Source of the DNA: Alcanivorax sp. S6407 | Lineage (GTDB): Bacteria; Pseudomonadota; Gammaproteobacteria; Pseudomonadales; Alcanivoracaceae | Reading direction: 5' to 3' | Length of the DNA: 64,000 nucleotides | NCBI RefSeq assembly: GCF_023016115.1 | Contig: NZ_JALKBH010000002.1 | Coordinates: 830,624-894,623 of the forward strand | In this document: positions 26,933-37,662 of the stretch, piece after piece | Position numbering within the stretch: position 1 is the first letter of the stretch | Layout of the letters: each line of letters begins with the position of its first letter | Made by a program: the position numbers and the translations under genes | Notes under the pieces: model-generated | Seen by the model: the letters and a program-made list of their open reading frames with translations, nothing else | Told to the model about the DNA's origin: nothing | Databases searched by the model: none

Positions 26933-27636
26933 ATGATAAAGCATCATAATAATATCACTCACGACGATGCAGCAGCGTCACCCGACGATGCCCAACCGGC
27001 CCTCTCCCGGCGTCAGTTTCTTGCCCGCTCGGCGGTGGTCACCGCCGCCGTGGCCGCCGCACCGGCGTTGCTGAAAAGCCGCACCGCCCATGCCGGAGTG
27101 CTGCCCCAGGCGATGATCACCGATACCCTAAATGCGGTGCTCGCCTTTGTGGTGCCCGGAGGCGACCCTTACTCGTACAACAACAGCTGACCGACACCCG
27201 GCCGGGCGGGGTGGAAGCCAATGGCCAGCTTCCACTGGAGTTCGGCCTCAACACCGCCGGGCTGGCGCCGCCACCGTTCGATTCTCTCTCCGAACTGATC
27301 ACCTTTGCTCTGGATAATGTCACCGGCTTTATCAACCCCGCCCCCACCGGGCCGTTTGCGGGCCGCTTCGCCAACCTGACCTGGAACGAAAAAGTGGCGG
27401 TATTCAGCGCCATGGAAAGCGGCCTGGCCGGGCCGGAGATGGTCACGCTGGCCAATGCACTGCTGCTCTATACCGGCCTGGTGAGCTATTCCGATGCCGG
27501 GGTACTCAATCCGCTCACCGGCGAGCTGATTGCCGAGCCAGTGGGTTGGCAGATTTCCGGTTATGAGGGGGTGTCGGTGGGCCGTAACGATTATCAGGGT
27601 TACTACCGTGGCCAGCGCCGCGCCCACGAACATTGA
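26933..27636 (+). pseudogene. Tat-exported small subunit of GMC dehydrogenase, frameshifted
   Basis: The first frame encodes a Tat signal (LSRRQFLARSAVVTAAVAAA) and continues to VVPGGDPYSYNNS then TGA. The other frame, starting just before that stop, reads VQQQLTDTRPGGVEANGQLP and runs to NDYQGYYRGQRRAHEH. Loss of one G after base 27175 explains the break: restoring TCG-GTA gives DPYSVQQQLTDTRPGG without interruption. The intact protein would be about 235 residues, the size of the small Tat subunits that escort cofactor-loaded GMC oxidoreductases to the periplasm. Its large partner follows after 49 bp. GGAGA precedes the ATG. Confidence 0.82.
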
Positions 27637-27685
27637 TTGACACGCTAGCCAAGCAAACCAATAAAAATTCAGAAGGAATAACGCC

Positions 27686-29452
27686 ATGCGTGACGTAATT
27701 ATTATCGGTGCAGGGGGTGGTGGCGCCGTAGTCGCCAAGGAACTGGCTGAACAGGGCCTGGACGTACTGATGCTCGAAGCGGGCCGCCACACCGGCGACG
27801 CTGAGCAGGAATGGCCCCTGTATGAAAGCGCTTCCCAGGGGGTTCTGCGCTGGGGCCCGACCAATCCGGCCATGGGCCCGTGGCGTCGCGAGTACGCCCA
27901 GGCCTCCACCGCTTTTCAGACCGCCGGCGTCGGCGGCACCACACTGCAATACTTCGGCAACTCTCCACGAGCCATGCCGGGCAGCTTTGCCGGCTACAAC
28001 GGTGCCGACAAGAACCTTTACGACAACAATTACCTCTTCCCTTTCAGCTATGACGAGCTGAAACCCTATTACCGCTGGGTAGAAAAGATCCTGCCAGTGC
28101 AGACCGCTGCCCTGGGTACCAAGGAAGAAGTCTTTATTCGCGGCGCCGAGGGCATTGGCCTGCATTACGAGCGCGGCAAGGATGTGGACCAGGCCAGCTT
28201 CCGCCCGCAGCAGAATGCCATTCTGCAGCCCGGTGGCCATGCCGGTCGTACCGATGACCCGCAACGCCTGCAATTCCCCCAGGCTCGCGGCTGCACCTAC
28301 TGCGGTCACTGCTATCAGGGCTGTAGCATGCCTCGCCGGGCTCCGCGCAACCTGAAAGCCAAACGCTCCACCTATAACAGCTATGCGCCCATGGCGTTGA
28401 CCGCCGATCTGTGGTCCCGGCATGGCAAGGCCGCCGAGATTGTCGATGATGCCTTTGTTACCCAGGTACTGACCGAAGGCAGCGGCGCCAGCATGAAGGC
28501 GGTTGGTGTCGGCTTCCGTATTGGCGCCACCGGCGAAACCCATGTGGAAACCGCCAGGGTCGTCGTGATGGCCGCCGGCGCCATTGAAACCCCGCGTCTG
28601 TGGTTGAATAGCGGCCTGCCCAATGACAACGGCTGGGTCGGCAAGGGTCTCACCACCCACGCCACCGATGTGGTCACCGGTGTGATGCCATTCGAGACCA
28701 AAGGCAGCCAGGGTCCGGCCTCTGCGGTACGCGCGGACTTCCCCGGATATGGCTCCTTTGAATCCTTTGGCGGCATGCCCGGCGCCTATGCGGCCAACGC
28801 TTTCCTGGGCAGTGAAGCCGGTATTGCAGGAATCTACGACCACAGTGGCGAGGTGGATCAGTCCGGCGCCGATGTAGTCGGTCGCCTGGTGGGCCCGGCA
28901 CTGAAGGAAACCATGAGCGATATCGATCGCCTGGCCAGTATCGTGATCCTTACCGATGACGATGTGGATCCTCGCAACAGCGTGTCCCTGTCCAGCCAAC
29001 CGGCGGATGAGAATGGCCCTGTGCCACTGGTGAACGCGCAGACCCAGAATTTCACCGCACGCACCCGCAGCAACCGCGAGTACCTGACCAAAAAGGCGGT
29101 GGAACTACTGAAGGCAGCCGGCGCCACCCAGGTGATTCGCCCCAAGGCACCACCGTCGTTGATTCACATGCAATCCAGCATGCGCATGGGCAGTGATCCA
29201 GCCAATTCCGTGGTGGATGAAAACGGTGAAGCCCGTGCCGTACAGGGCCTGTACATCGCCGACAACTCCTCCCTGGCTAACGCAGTGGGCGGCCCCAACC
29301 CGACCCTGACCACCCAGGCCATCGCCACCCGCACTGCAGAGAAAATCATGCAGAAGCACTTCGGCGGCAGCGGTTGGGTTGATGCCAGGGGGCAGCCGAT
29401 CACTTCGGTGGATCCGCGCATCACCCTGGCGTGCGAGAAGCGAGGCCTGTAA
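27686..29452 (+). CDS. GMC-family FAD oxidoreductase (dehydrogenase large subunit)
   Basis: 588 residues. The dinucleotide-binding start DVIIIGAGGGGAVVAKELAE binds FAD; TAGVGGTTLQYFGNSPRAMP is the second GMC region; the C-terminal active site is HMQSSMRMGSDPANSVVD and GGPNPTLTTQAIATRTAEKI with the catalytic His/Asn pair. A four-cysteine segment (GCTYCGHCYQGC, about 201-212) is typical of the membrane-linked gluconate/alcohol dehydrogenase branch. It has no export signal of its own, so it should rely on the preceding Tat subunit, which is frameshifted here. Substrate unknown; an alcohol, aldehyde or sugar is likely. Confidence 0.87.
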   Translation: MRDVIIIGAGGGGAVVAKELAEQGLDVLMLEAGRHTGDAEQEWPLYESASQGVLRWGPTNPAMGPWRREYAQASTAFQTAGVGGTTLQYFGNSPRAMPGSFAGYNGADKNLYDNNYLFPFSYDELKPYYRWVEKILPVQTAALGTKEEVFIRGAEGIGLHYERGKDVDQASFRPQQNAILQPGGHAGRTDDPQRLQFPQARGCTYCGHCYQGCSMPRRAPRNLKAKRSTYNSYAPMALTADLWSRHGKAAEIVDDAFVTQVLTEGSGASMKAVGVGFRIGATGETHVETARVVVMAAGAIETPRLWLNSGLPNDNGWVGKGLTTHATDVVTGVMPFETKGSQGPASAVRADFPGYGSFESFGGMPGAYAANAFLGSEAGIAGIYDHSGEVDQSGADVVGRLVGPALKETMSDIDRLASIVILTDDDVDPRNSVSLSSQPADENGPVPLVNAQTQNFTARTRSNREYLTKKAVELLKAAGATQVIRPKAPPSLIHMQSSMRMGSDPANSVVDENGEARAVQGLYIADNSSLANAVGGPNPTLTTQAIATRTAEKIMQKHFGGSGWVDARGQPITSVDPRITLACEKRGL

Positions 29453-29455
29453 GCG

Positions 29456-29482
29456 CCGCTTCACGCAACAGGCAACACGCAA
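29456..29482. repeat. Heptad repeat, GCGTGAA family (complement)
   Basis: CGCTTCACGCAACAGGCAAC between the GMC stop and its terminator. Confidence 0.6.
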
Positions 29483-29516
29483 AAAAAAACGGGACGCTTC
29501 GGCGTCCCTTTTTCTT
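29481..29516 (+). terminator. GMC operon terminator
   Basis: A-run, stem GGGACGC-TTCG-GCGTCCC, then TTTTTCTT. Confidence 0.93.
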
Positions 29517-29520
29517 GCGA

Positions 29521-29628
29521 AGAGTCAGAAGCGAGTAACGAGTGACGAGTTGCGAAGAGCAAAAGCCGGAAGCTGGTGACGGTTGGTTTTCGCAACTCGA
29601 AACTCGTTACTCGCTTCTCGCTCCAGGC
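29521..29628. repeat. Heptad repeat, CGAGTAA family, inverted pair
   Basis: Left arm CGAGTAA CGAGTGA CGAGTTG CGAAGAG, right arm CGCAACT CGAAACT CGTTACT CGCTTCT; about 40 bp between. Confidence 0.87.
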
Positions 29629-29632
29629 CCAC

Positions 29633-29658
29633 AAAAAAGGCGGCCATTGGCCGCCTCT
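29633..29658 (-). terminator. folE2 terminator
   Basis: Minus strand: GGCGGCC-AAT-GGCCGCC followed by TTTTTTG. Confidence 0.9.
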
Positions 29659-29686
29659 CTCGATGCTCTTGTTGCACTCCCCAGGA

Positions 29687-30646
29687 TCAGGGGATCGGCA
29701 GGTAGCCGCCGTCCACTTCCTTGGTGACGATGGCCACCGCGTTGTGGGCGTGCAGGCTTTCCAGGTGATTTACACGCAGCCAGAAATCCTTGTAGCAGGA
29801 CTGTGGATCGATGGCCTGCTTGAGGCGGCGCGCCGCATCTTCACAGAACATCAGGTTCTGACCGTTGAGCAGGGCAAACTCCTGTTCATCAACACGCTTC
29901 ACCGCAGTCTGCACCGGCGTCTTCAGGGCGCCTTCGATGGAATCAATCAGGGCGGTGATCGGGAAGGCGTCACCTTCGGTATGGTCCAGCAGCACACGTA
30001 CCTGTGCGACAGAGCGCTGGCTGTGCGGCGTAGCAACAATACCCCCTTCGGTACCCAGCCACTCAAACACTGCATCGGCGTCGATCTTGCCTTCCTTGAA
30101 ATCCTTGCGGAACTGCTCCTGGATCAGCTGACGGGACAGGGCGGCGGAACACGGACAGGTGGAGGAATACGGCACTTCCACGTACATCTCAATACGCATG
30201 CCTTCTTCACACAGGGTGCCCTTGATGCTCACCGGATAGCTCTTCCAGCCGGAATAGCTGCTCTTCAGCGCCGGGCGTCGCATGGAGTATTCAAAATCCA
30301 GCTGCACGAAACCGCGGGTGCTGAGGCCTTCGTGGGTTTCCAGAAAATTGCGCAGCAGCTGCTCGATGGAGCCGGCGCTCACGGAGTGATCCCCGAAAGT
30401 TTCTTCCAGCATCAGGAACAGGCGAGACATGTGGATACCCTTGGCATCCGGATTCGCCAGATTCACATAAGCCTGGATGGAGGTGCTTACCGGGCGCTCA
30501 CCAGCCAGGGTATCGCTCACCCGGGCAGGCAGATGGATCTCGCTCATGCCCACCCAGTCCAGGGTGCTATGGATGTGATCCACCATGGAGTTGGAGGCCA
30601 CGTCGGGCATTTGCTTGGTGCCACCAGCACCGTTTTCACGTGTCAT
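29687..30646 (-). CDS. folE2: GTP cyclohydrolase IB
   Basis: 319 residues of the FolE2 family, which converts GTP to 7,8-dihydroneopterin triphosphate for folate (and queuosine) synthesis without obligatory zinc. Signatures: [20 protein letters not shown], the catalytic-cysteine region [15 protein letters not shown], and [11 protein letters not shown]. The ATG with GGAGAA seven bases upstream is chosen over a GTG four codons earlier. FolE2 often belongs to the Zur regulon, but I found no clear Zur box upstream. Monocistronic. Confidence 0.94.
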   Translation of the reverse strand: MTRENGAGGTKQMPDVASNSMVDHIHSTLDWVGMSEIHLPARVSDTLAGERPVSTSIQAYVNLANPDAKGIHMSRLFLMLEETFGDHSVSAGSIEQLLRNFLETHEGLSTRGFVQLDFEYSMRRPALKSSYSGWKSYPVSIKGTLCEEGMRIEMYVEVPYSSTCPCSAALSRQLIQEQFRKDFKEGKIDADAVFEWLGTEGGIVATPHSQRSVAQVRVLLDHTEGDAFPITALIDSIEGALKTPVQTAVKRVDEQEFALLNGQNLMFCEDAARRLKQAIDPQSCYKDFWLRVNHLESLHAHNAVAIVTKEVDGGYLPIP

Positions 30647-30829
30647 GGGATTCTCCACAGGGGCGACAACTATGCTTCAGGGCAGTCGAACCGGCCGCCG
30701 AAGTCACACCCTCTTCATATGAGGGTCATCACCCTTTCCTACAAGGGGGCGCAAGTCTAGCAGAAAGTCGTCGGCAAATTGACCATTTACCGGCGCCAGC
30801 GCGCCTATCGTGTTGAAAGCAAGGGCCTA

Positions 30830-31732
30830 TCAGACGGAAACCGCCGGATCACTGTCGTTTCCCACCAGGGCCTGAAAACGCTCCAGCTCGCGCAGTGGAC
30901 GGAACATCTCCTCCACACGGGCATGGCGCACCAGGGTTTCCGAGGCCTGAATAGCGGCCTCCAGATCCTGCAGGGCATTATCAATTTCCCCCAGCCCGGC
31001 CCAGGCGCAAGCGCGCTGATACAGGGCATGGGAATTTTCTTCATCCACTTCCAGCACCCGGTCACACAGGCTCAGGGCCCAGCGCTGCTCGCCCAGTTCC
31101 AGCGCAGCATCGGCCTTCCAGGCCAGCGCCTCGGCGTCATCCGGGCGCAGCTCCAGGATGCGGTCGTACATCTCGATCTTGGCCTGGGCGCTGGGCTCCT
31201 TGGTACTCTTGAGCCACAGGCTGTGAATCTCGTTAGTGCGCTCGATCTCTTCCTGGTTTTCGGCAATGGTGCGGGATTTCTTGCGCAGCTCGCGCTCCAG
31301 ATCGGCCAGACGTGCTTCATATTCACTGGTCAGCCGCGCCATTTCCTTTTCCGCGTACACCCGCACGTTGTCTTTCAGATCACGAATGGTGGACCAGCCC
31401 ACCAGGGCCAGAATCGAAGCCGCACCGGCAATCAGGTAGAAGAAGTAGGTCACTGTGTTGGTGGCATACCCCATGGCCTTGTCAGCCACTTCCAGCTCCC
31501 GATCCGTGACCAGCAGGTTCATCTGGTTGCGGTACTCCATCATGTCCTGACGCAGGGTACGCAGCTCGCTGAGGATCCAGTTTTCCCGAAACTGGGATAT
31601 CACCGGGCCCTTCTCGATCTCGCTCTGCGCCTCCTCACGGGGGGCAGGTTCTGCCTCAGTGGCAGCATGAGCGGTAGCTGCCGATACCAGCAGCGCTGCA
31701 ATTACCAGAATTCGCTTGGCCAGTTGCCGCAA
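30830..31732 (-). CDS. Exported membrane protein with coiled coil and TPR repeats
   Basis: About 300 residues from a TTG start that follows GGTGGAGG at ideal spacing; a longer open frame exists but lacks a ribosome site. Signal peptide ILVIAALLVSAATAHA, then a helical region, one membrane segment (TYFFYLIAGAASILALVGW), a Glu/Arg-rich coiled coil (EMARLTSEYEARLADLEREL), and a C-terminal TPR block (RILELRPDDAEALAWKADAA, DRVLEVDEENSHALYQRACA). Likely an inner-membrane scaffold; no named family recognised. Divergent from ectR, sharing a roughly 330-bp promoter region. Confidence 0.72.
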   Translation of the reverse strand: MRQLAKRILVIAALLVSAATAHAATEAEPAPREEAQSEIEKGPVISQFRENWILSELRTLRQDMMEYRNQMNLLVTDRELEVADKAMGYATNTVTYFFYLIAGAASILALVGWSTIRDLKDNVRVYAEKEMARLTSEYEARLADLERELRKKSRTIAENQEEIERTNEIHSLWLKSTKEPSAQAKIEMYDRILELRPDDAEALAWKADAALELGEQRWALSLCDRVLEVDEENSHALYQRACAWAGLGEIDNALQDLEAAIQASETLVRHARVEEMFRPLRELERFQALVGNDSDPAVSV

Positions 31733-31928
31733 GGTTTTTCCTCCACCTACCAGGTTTGACAATGATCTCGGCGGGGAATCAAACCTCGCCATAAAGGGAA
31801 ACACTACCAGAGTGAAGAGCGTGTCGCTGATCAAAAAACCACCAATCCCGATACGCACCTGCATCACCCTGAAGCCCTTTGCTGACGGGCCTTTCAGCCT
31901 GATTTCCCAACCTGCACCCGTCAGTTAC

Positions 31929-31957
31929 TTTGACATCTAAATGTTATATCCCTAAAA
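31929..31957 (+). promoter_or_regulatory. Sigma-70-like promoter of ectR-ectABC with operator-like repeat
   Basis: TTGACA, 17-bp spacer, TAAAAT: near-consensus, about 105 bp before the ectR start. The inverted repeat ACAT-CTAA-ATGT (31932-31943) overlaps the -35 box and spacer, a natural place for the MarR-type EctR to bind and repress. Confidence 0.7.
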
Positions 31958-32061
31958 TATGTCGCCGATTCTAGCAAGGAAACTAACGGCCTTGCCTTGG
32001 CTAAGTTACGATTTGAACCGAAAAAGGCCATTTACACCTCAAAACTGTTTGAGGAGGCATT

Positions 32062-32628
32062 ATGACCATTTTTCGTCACATTACTTTGTTATCAAGAGAA
32101 TTAGCGGCAATGGCCAGACACGAAGACGTGCTGATTTCATTACGACAGATTATTCGCGCCACGGACCTGTACTCGCGCAAGCTGAGCAAGGTATCCGGGC
32201 TGACCTCCCCCCAGCTGCTGATCATGCAGGCGGTGGGTGCAAAGGGTGAGATCACCATGGGTGATCTGGCCAACGAGGTATCCCTGAGCCAGGCCACCGT
32301 GACCACCATTCTTGACCGTCTGGAAAAGCGTGAGTTGATCGAGCGCAAACGGGGCGAAAGCGACAAGCGCCGGGTGTATGCCCACCTGACCCCCGCCGGG
32401 GAAGCCATCATTGATCAGGCTCCCACCCCCCTCCAGGAAGAATTCATCTCCCGGTTTGACCGGCTGGAGGACTGGGAACAGTCGCTGATCCTCAGCTCAC
32501 TGCAGCGGGTCGCGGCAATGATGAATGCCGAAGAAATTGACGCCTCGCCGATGCTTGACCTGGGCGCCATCGACCGGGCACAGCCCGCGGTGGATTTGAC
32601 CCCACGAGCCAACGGCAGCAACCAGTAA
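32062..32628 (+). CDS. ectR: MarR-family regulator of ectoine genes, EctR-like
   Basis: 188 residues. A winged-helix MarR core (TSPQLLIMQAVGAKGEITMG, LANEVSLSQATVTTILDRLE, then the wing RKRGESDKRRVYAHLTPAGE) with an N-terminal dimerisation helix. GAGGAGG lies before the ATG. It precedes ectA by 27 bp in the same direction; in several halotolerant bacteria a MarR-type EctR represses ectABC under low osmolarity. Gene name by context and family, not by measured similarity. Confidence 0.85.
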   Translation: MTIFRHITLLSRELAAMARHEDVLISLRQIIRATDLYSRKLSKVSGLTSPQLLIMQAVGAKGEITMGDLANEVSLSQATVTTILDRLEKRELIERKRGESDKRRVYAHLTPAGEAIIDQAPTPLQEEFISRFDRLEDWEQSLILSSLQRVAAMMNAEEIDASPMLDLGAIDRAQPAVDLTPRANGSNQ

Positions 32629-32655
32629 CTTTCGAAGCGGACCACAACTGAGACT

Positions 32656-34526
<1,871 letters not shown>

Positions 34527-34547
34527 TCACGGTCAGCATCGCAAGAC

Positions 34548-34574
34548 TCACACAGCCGCCCCGCCGGGCGGCTG
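34548..34574 (+). other. Stem-loop between ectB and ectC
   Basis: CACAGCCGCC-CCGCC-GGGCGGCTGTG, strong stem, no T-run, so more likely an mRNA stability or attenuation element than a full terminator. Confidence 0.7.
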
Positions 34575-34603
34575 TGCCAACACCCACCCTGGAGAATGAA
34601 TCC

Positions 34604-34999
34604 ATGATCGTTCGTACTCTGGCGGAAGCCGAGAATTCTGAGCGTTGCGTCAAGGCCGAAAACGGCAACTGGCAATCCGTTCGCCTGTCTCTGAAAGATG
34701 ACAAGATGGGGCACTCTTTCAACATCACCACCATCTTCAAAGGCACCAAGACCCACATCCACTACAAGAACCACTGGGAATCCGTGTACGTGATTTCCGG
34801 CAACGGCAAGATCGAAACCATTGCCGATGGCAAGGTCTACGACCTGAAGCCGGGCACCATCTACCTGCTCGACGAACACGACGAGCACTGGCTGTATGGT
34901 GGTGACGAAGACATGGTAGTGGCCTGTGCCTTCACCCCGCCGCTGAGCGGCAAGGAAGTGCACGACGAAAATGGCGTATACCCGGCTGATCTGGATTAA
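34604..34999 (+). CDS. ectC: L-ectoine synthase
   Basis: 131-residue cupin that closes the ring of N4-acetyl-diaminobutyrate to ectoine. MIVRTLAEAENSERCV start, cupin motif HIHYKNHWESVYVISGNGKI and iron-site residues (Glu in WESVYV, His in DEHDEHWLYGG). ATG preceded by GGAGAA. No ectD (ectoine hydroxylase) or dedicated aspartokinase follows; the operon ends at the terminator near 35045. Confidence 0.96.
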   Translation: MIVRTLAEAENSERCVKAENGNWQSVRLSLKDDKMGHSFNITTIFKGTKTHIHYKNHWESVYVISGNGKIETIADGKVYDLKPGTIYLLDEHDEHWLYGGDEDMVVACAFTPPLSGKEVHDENGVYPADLD

Positions 35000-35044
35000 A
35001 CGTGAGACGCTTCATGCGGCACGCAACACGCTGCACGCCAAAAG

Positions 35045-35070
35045 AAAAGGACGCTTCGGCGTCCTTTTTT
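35045..35070 (+). terminator. ectABC terminator
   Basis: AAAAGGACGC-TTCG-GCGTCCTTTTTT. Confidence 0.94.
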
Positions 35071-35138
35071 ATGCCGCTCTGCGGCCGCATCAAGCACCAC
35101 GCTTCATGCAACACGCCAAAGCCGCCGCAGAGCGGCAC

Positions 35139-35170
35139 AAAAAAAGAGCGCCGAAGCGCTCTTTCTGTTT
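35139..35170 (-). terminator. Porin terminator
   Basis: Minus strand: AGAGCGC-TTCG-GCGCTCT followed by TTTTTTGTG. Confidence 0.92.
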
Positions 35171-35212
35171 TTCGCGTGCAGCGTGTTGCGTGCTGCATGT
35201 AGCGTCTCTCAT

Positions 35213-36439
35213 TCAAAACGCATATTTGGCGGTGAACTGCACGCGCTTGAGATCGCCGTCTTCACCGTTTTCAATTTCACGGTTACCGTAGATCAGTTCG
35301 CCACCCAGTGACAGCGGCTTGGCCACCTGCCAGATCAGGTTGGCATGGGCACTCTCGACACGCTTGTTGGTGGTCAGGGCGACGGTATCCGGGTTATCGG
35401 CCTGGCTCACAGAAAGCGCAAAGTTGGAGCGCCATTGATCGCTCCAGTGATGACGCAGCGCCAGCACTGCGCTCCACTGATCGATCAGGTCAATGTTGCC
35501 ATCCGCTTCAATCTGACCGGAACGGAAGGCGTTAAGAGTGGTATAACGGCCCAGCGCATTACCGTAGTTGGCCTGGAACCGCACATCATCCATCTCGCCC
35601 AGCTTGACGCGACCGGCAAAGGACACGCCGTAGCCGTATTCACTTTCGTCCTGGTCCACGCCGCCAATGTTGTCCTGATAGGCTAGCTCCCGGCCCATGG
35701 CGGCCAGGCTCATGTTGCCCCAGTCACCAGTGAAGTTATAACGGGCAACCAGATCCGGCATGGCGTTATCGTCATAGGGATTTTCGGCACCGCCATACAG
35801 AGTGGTGGAGGGGTTTTCCAGAGCCAGCATCAAGCCACCATTGGTGTAGCGAATCTGCGGCTGACGCTCAAACACGGTACCTGCAGCACCGACAAAATCC
35901 AGTGTCTCTGGCAGCGCACTGACGTTAAAGAACGTGGACCAGGTCTGGCCAAACAGCCACTTGTCCCAGGTCAGGTAGGCGTGACGCACCCGCACCGCAT
36001 AGCTGTTACTGATACGCTCATCGCCCATGCCATTGGTCTGGAAGTCCACTTCGATATGGCTACCCACTTCGCCAGCCTCGGTCTGGGTTTTGCTTTTCAG
36101 CCAGAAGCGGCTCTGCTTGGCAATCATGTTCAGCTTGCCGGAGCCTTCATCAACCAGATCTGCCGGGTCCACCGGAATGGTGGAGGGCACCATGAAATCA
36201 TCCCCGACTCCAGAGGTGGCTTCTTCGCCGTCACTGTACTCACTGTACATGGTGTCCGCCTTGATAAAGCCACCAAAACTGAGTTGGGTGTTGCCTGCCT
36301 GCGCCTGCCCGGCTGCCGGCTGGTTGGCTGCCTGCTGCTCGAGCATTTCCACGCGTTCTTCCAGTGTTGCCGCGCCGACCGTTCCGGCGCAGGCCAGTGC
36401 GATACTGGCGCACAGGTACTTGGGTGTTATTGCTTTCAT
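35213..36439 (-). CDS. DcaP-like trimeric outer-membrane porin
   Basis: 408 residues. Signal peptide MKAITPKYLCASIALACAGT ending at VGA, a short coiled coil (LEERVEMLEQQAANQP) and a long beta-barrel (FGGFIKADTMYSEYSDG, HIEVDFQTNGMGDERISNSY, VRVRHAYLTWDKWLFGQTWS) ending in AKYAF. The N-terminal coiled coil plus the GQTWSTFF segment are hallmarks of DcaP porins, which pass organic anions such as dicarboxylates. A GACCAAAGTC motif lies about 140 bp upstream, matching the one before the acetate symporter operon, so it may belong to the same CrbR regulon. Confidence 0.87.
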   Translation of the reverse strand: MKAITPKYLCASIALACAGTVGAATLEERVEMLEQQAANQPAAGQAQAGNTQLSFGGFIKADTMYSEYSDGEEATSGVGDDFMVPSTIPVDPADLVDEGSGKLNMIAKQSRFWLKSKTQTEAGEVGSHIEVDFQTNGMGDERISNSYAVRVRHAYLTWDKWLFGQTWSTFFNVSALPETLDFVGAAGTVFERQPQIRYTNGGLMLALENPSTTLYGGAENPYDDNAMPDLVARYNFTGDWGNMSLAAMGRELAYQDNIGGVDQDESEYGYGVSFAGRVKLGEMDDVRFQANYGNALGRYTTLNAFRSGQIEADGNIDLIDQWSAVLALRHHWSDQWRSNFALSVSQADNPDTVALTTNKRVESAHANLIWQVAKPLSLGGELIYGNREIENGEDGDLKRVQFTAKYAF

Positions 36440-36576
36440 GGCCCTGTCCTCTTTTTGTCATCCGCAAGAAATAAGTGACTCCGGATAGCAGCTTGCTTCA
36501 GGACAGGATTTGTTCTCCATTAGCCATAGGTCGAAGCTCTGTTTACCTGGTTCAGGAGAGCCTGAAAACCAATTAC

Positions 36577-36586
36577 GACCAAAGTC
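36577..36586. promoter_or_regulatory. Candidate CrbR/ErdR box upstream of porin
   Basis: GACCAAAGTC, in context TACGACCAAAGTCTAATT. Nearly the same as GACTAAAGTC (minus strand) upstream of the symporter operon at 46435. Confidence 0.5.
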
Positions 36587-36763
36587 TAATTGGGCTTTTC
36601 TTCACGTCATAACACACTGTCTTCGCTTCCACGTGAGCACCGATCTTTTTCCAGGGAATGGACCGACCTGCAGACTTTTCCTCCCCCAACCCCCCGCATG
36701 GGATGGATAAAAGCAGTCGGCATGATGGAAAGGATTCTGTTGTTATTTCTACACCCCTTCCCC

Positions 36764-36795
36764 CGGCCGCCTCCCCAGGCGGCCTTTTTTTTGCC
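36764..36795 (+). terminator. Orphan terminator, possible end of a small RNA
   Basis: GGCCGCC-TCCCCA-GGCGGCC then TTTTTTTT on the plus strand. The 36440-36763 stretch before it has no plus-strand gene, so it may end a small RNA or an untranslated transcript starting near the porin promoter. Confidence 0.8.
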
Positions 36796-36799
36796 GCTC

Positions 36800-36835
36800 T
36801 GCGGCTGCTTCACGCTTCATGCAACATGCACCATG
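36800..36835. repeat. Heptad repeat, GCGTGAA family (complement)
   Basis: GGCTGCTTCACGCTTCATGC then AACATGCACC, 7-bp period, after the orphan terminator. Confidence 0.65.
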
Positions 36836-37005
36836 ACAAAGAACAATGCCGCGCCTACAGGTTTATTTGCCTTTCACCGCGGGTTAATCGAAACTCGATG
36901 TAGACAACACGGGACAAGGCCCAAAGGCATGAAGCCCGGATACAAGACGCTACATAGCCTTCCCTTCCGAAGGCTGTACAGAACAAGAATCGCTAGAACA
37001 ATGCC

Positions 37006-37662
37006 ATGACAAATATACTGATTGCAGATGATCACCCCCTGTTCCGCGCGGCCCTCAAGCAGGCCGTGAGTGCCAGCTTTACCGACGCCAACATCCACGA
37101 AGCGGATTCACTTGCGGCACTGGAATCCCTCGGCCAGCAATCAGTTCCCTTTGATGTGATTCTGCTGGATCTACACATGCCCGGCACCCATGGTTTTTCC
37201 GGTTTGATCTATCTGCGCGAGCAATATCGCAAGGTGCCATTGATCGTGATTTCCGCCACGGAAGATGTGGATGTGATTCAACGGGCTATCCACTTCGGCG
37301 CCGATGGCTTCATACCCAAATCCGCGCCGGTGGACACCATGACCGAAGCCATGCAGAAGGTCATGGACGGGGAACGCTGGCTGCCTGAGTATGCCCGCCG
37401 CGCCATGCCCCCTACCCTGCCCGACCTCTCCGCCATGAGCGAACGCATCGCCAGCCTCACCCCGCAACAGTTCCGTGTCATGGGCATGCTCATGGAAGGC
37501 ATGCAGAACAAGGTTATCGCCTACGAACTGGACGTTTCCGAAGCCACCATCAAGGCCCACATGACCGCCATCTTCCGCAAACTCGGCGTCCGCAACCGCA
37601 CCCAGGCGGTGTTGGCGTTGAAGGATCTGGCGATTGAGCAACCGTCGGTGGGCAGTGAATAG
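37006..37662 (+). CDS. crbR: LuxR-family response regulator, CrbR/ErdR-like
   Basis: 218 residues. Receiver domain (NILIADDHPLFRAALKQAV; phospho-Asp in DVILLDLHMPGTHG; Lys in FIPKSAPVD) and a C-terminal LuxR helix-turn-helix (LTPQQFRVMGMLMEGMQNKV, SEATIKAHMTAIFRKLGVRN). It is convergent with the transporter-kinase at 37809, the same pairing as CrbS/CrbR in Vibrio and MxtR/ErdR in Pseudomonas, which control acetyl-CoA synthetase and acetate uptake. The name is by context and domain match; the acs gene itself is not in the window. Confidence 0.85.
   Translation: MTNILIADDHPLFRAALKQAVSASFTDANIHEADSLAALESLGQQSVPFDVILLDLHMPGTHGFSGLIYLREQYRKVPLIVISATEDVDVIQRAIHFGADGFIPKSAPVDTMTEAMQKVMDGERWLPEYARRAMPPTLPDLSAMSERIASLTPQQFRVMGMLMEGMQNKVIAYELDVSEATIKAHMTAIFRKLGVRNRTQAVLALKDLAIEQPSVGSE

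Larger units (their letters stand above)
35002..35215. repeat. Heptad repeats, GCGTGAA family, around two terminators
   Basis: Left arm TTCATGC/GGCACGC/AACACGC/TGCACGC after ectC, a central part with CGCTTCATGCAACACGCC, and right arm GCGTGCAGCGTGTTGCGTGC and onward before the porin stop. Two terminators are nested inside. Confidence 0.82.

Noticed and set aside
30647-30829. Zur box upstream of folE2 or of the metal operon
   Set aside because: No AT-rich dyad resembling a Zur operator could be found by eye in either leader.
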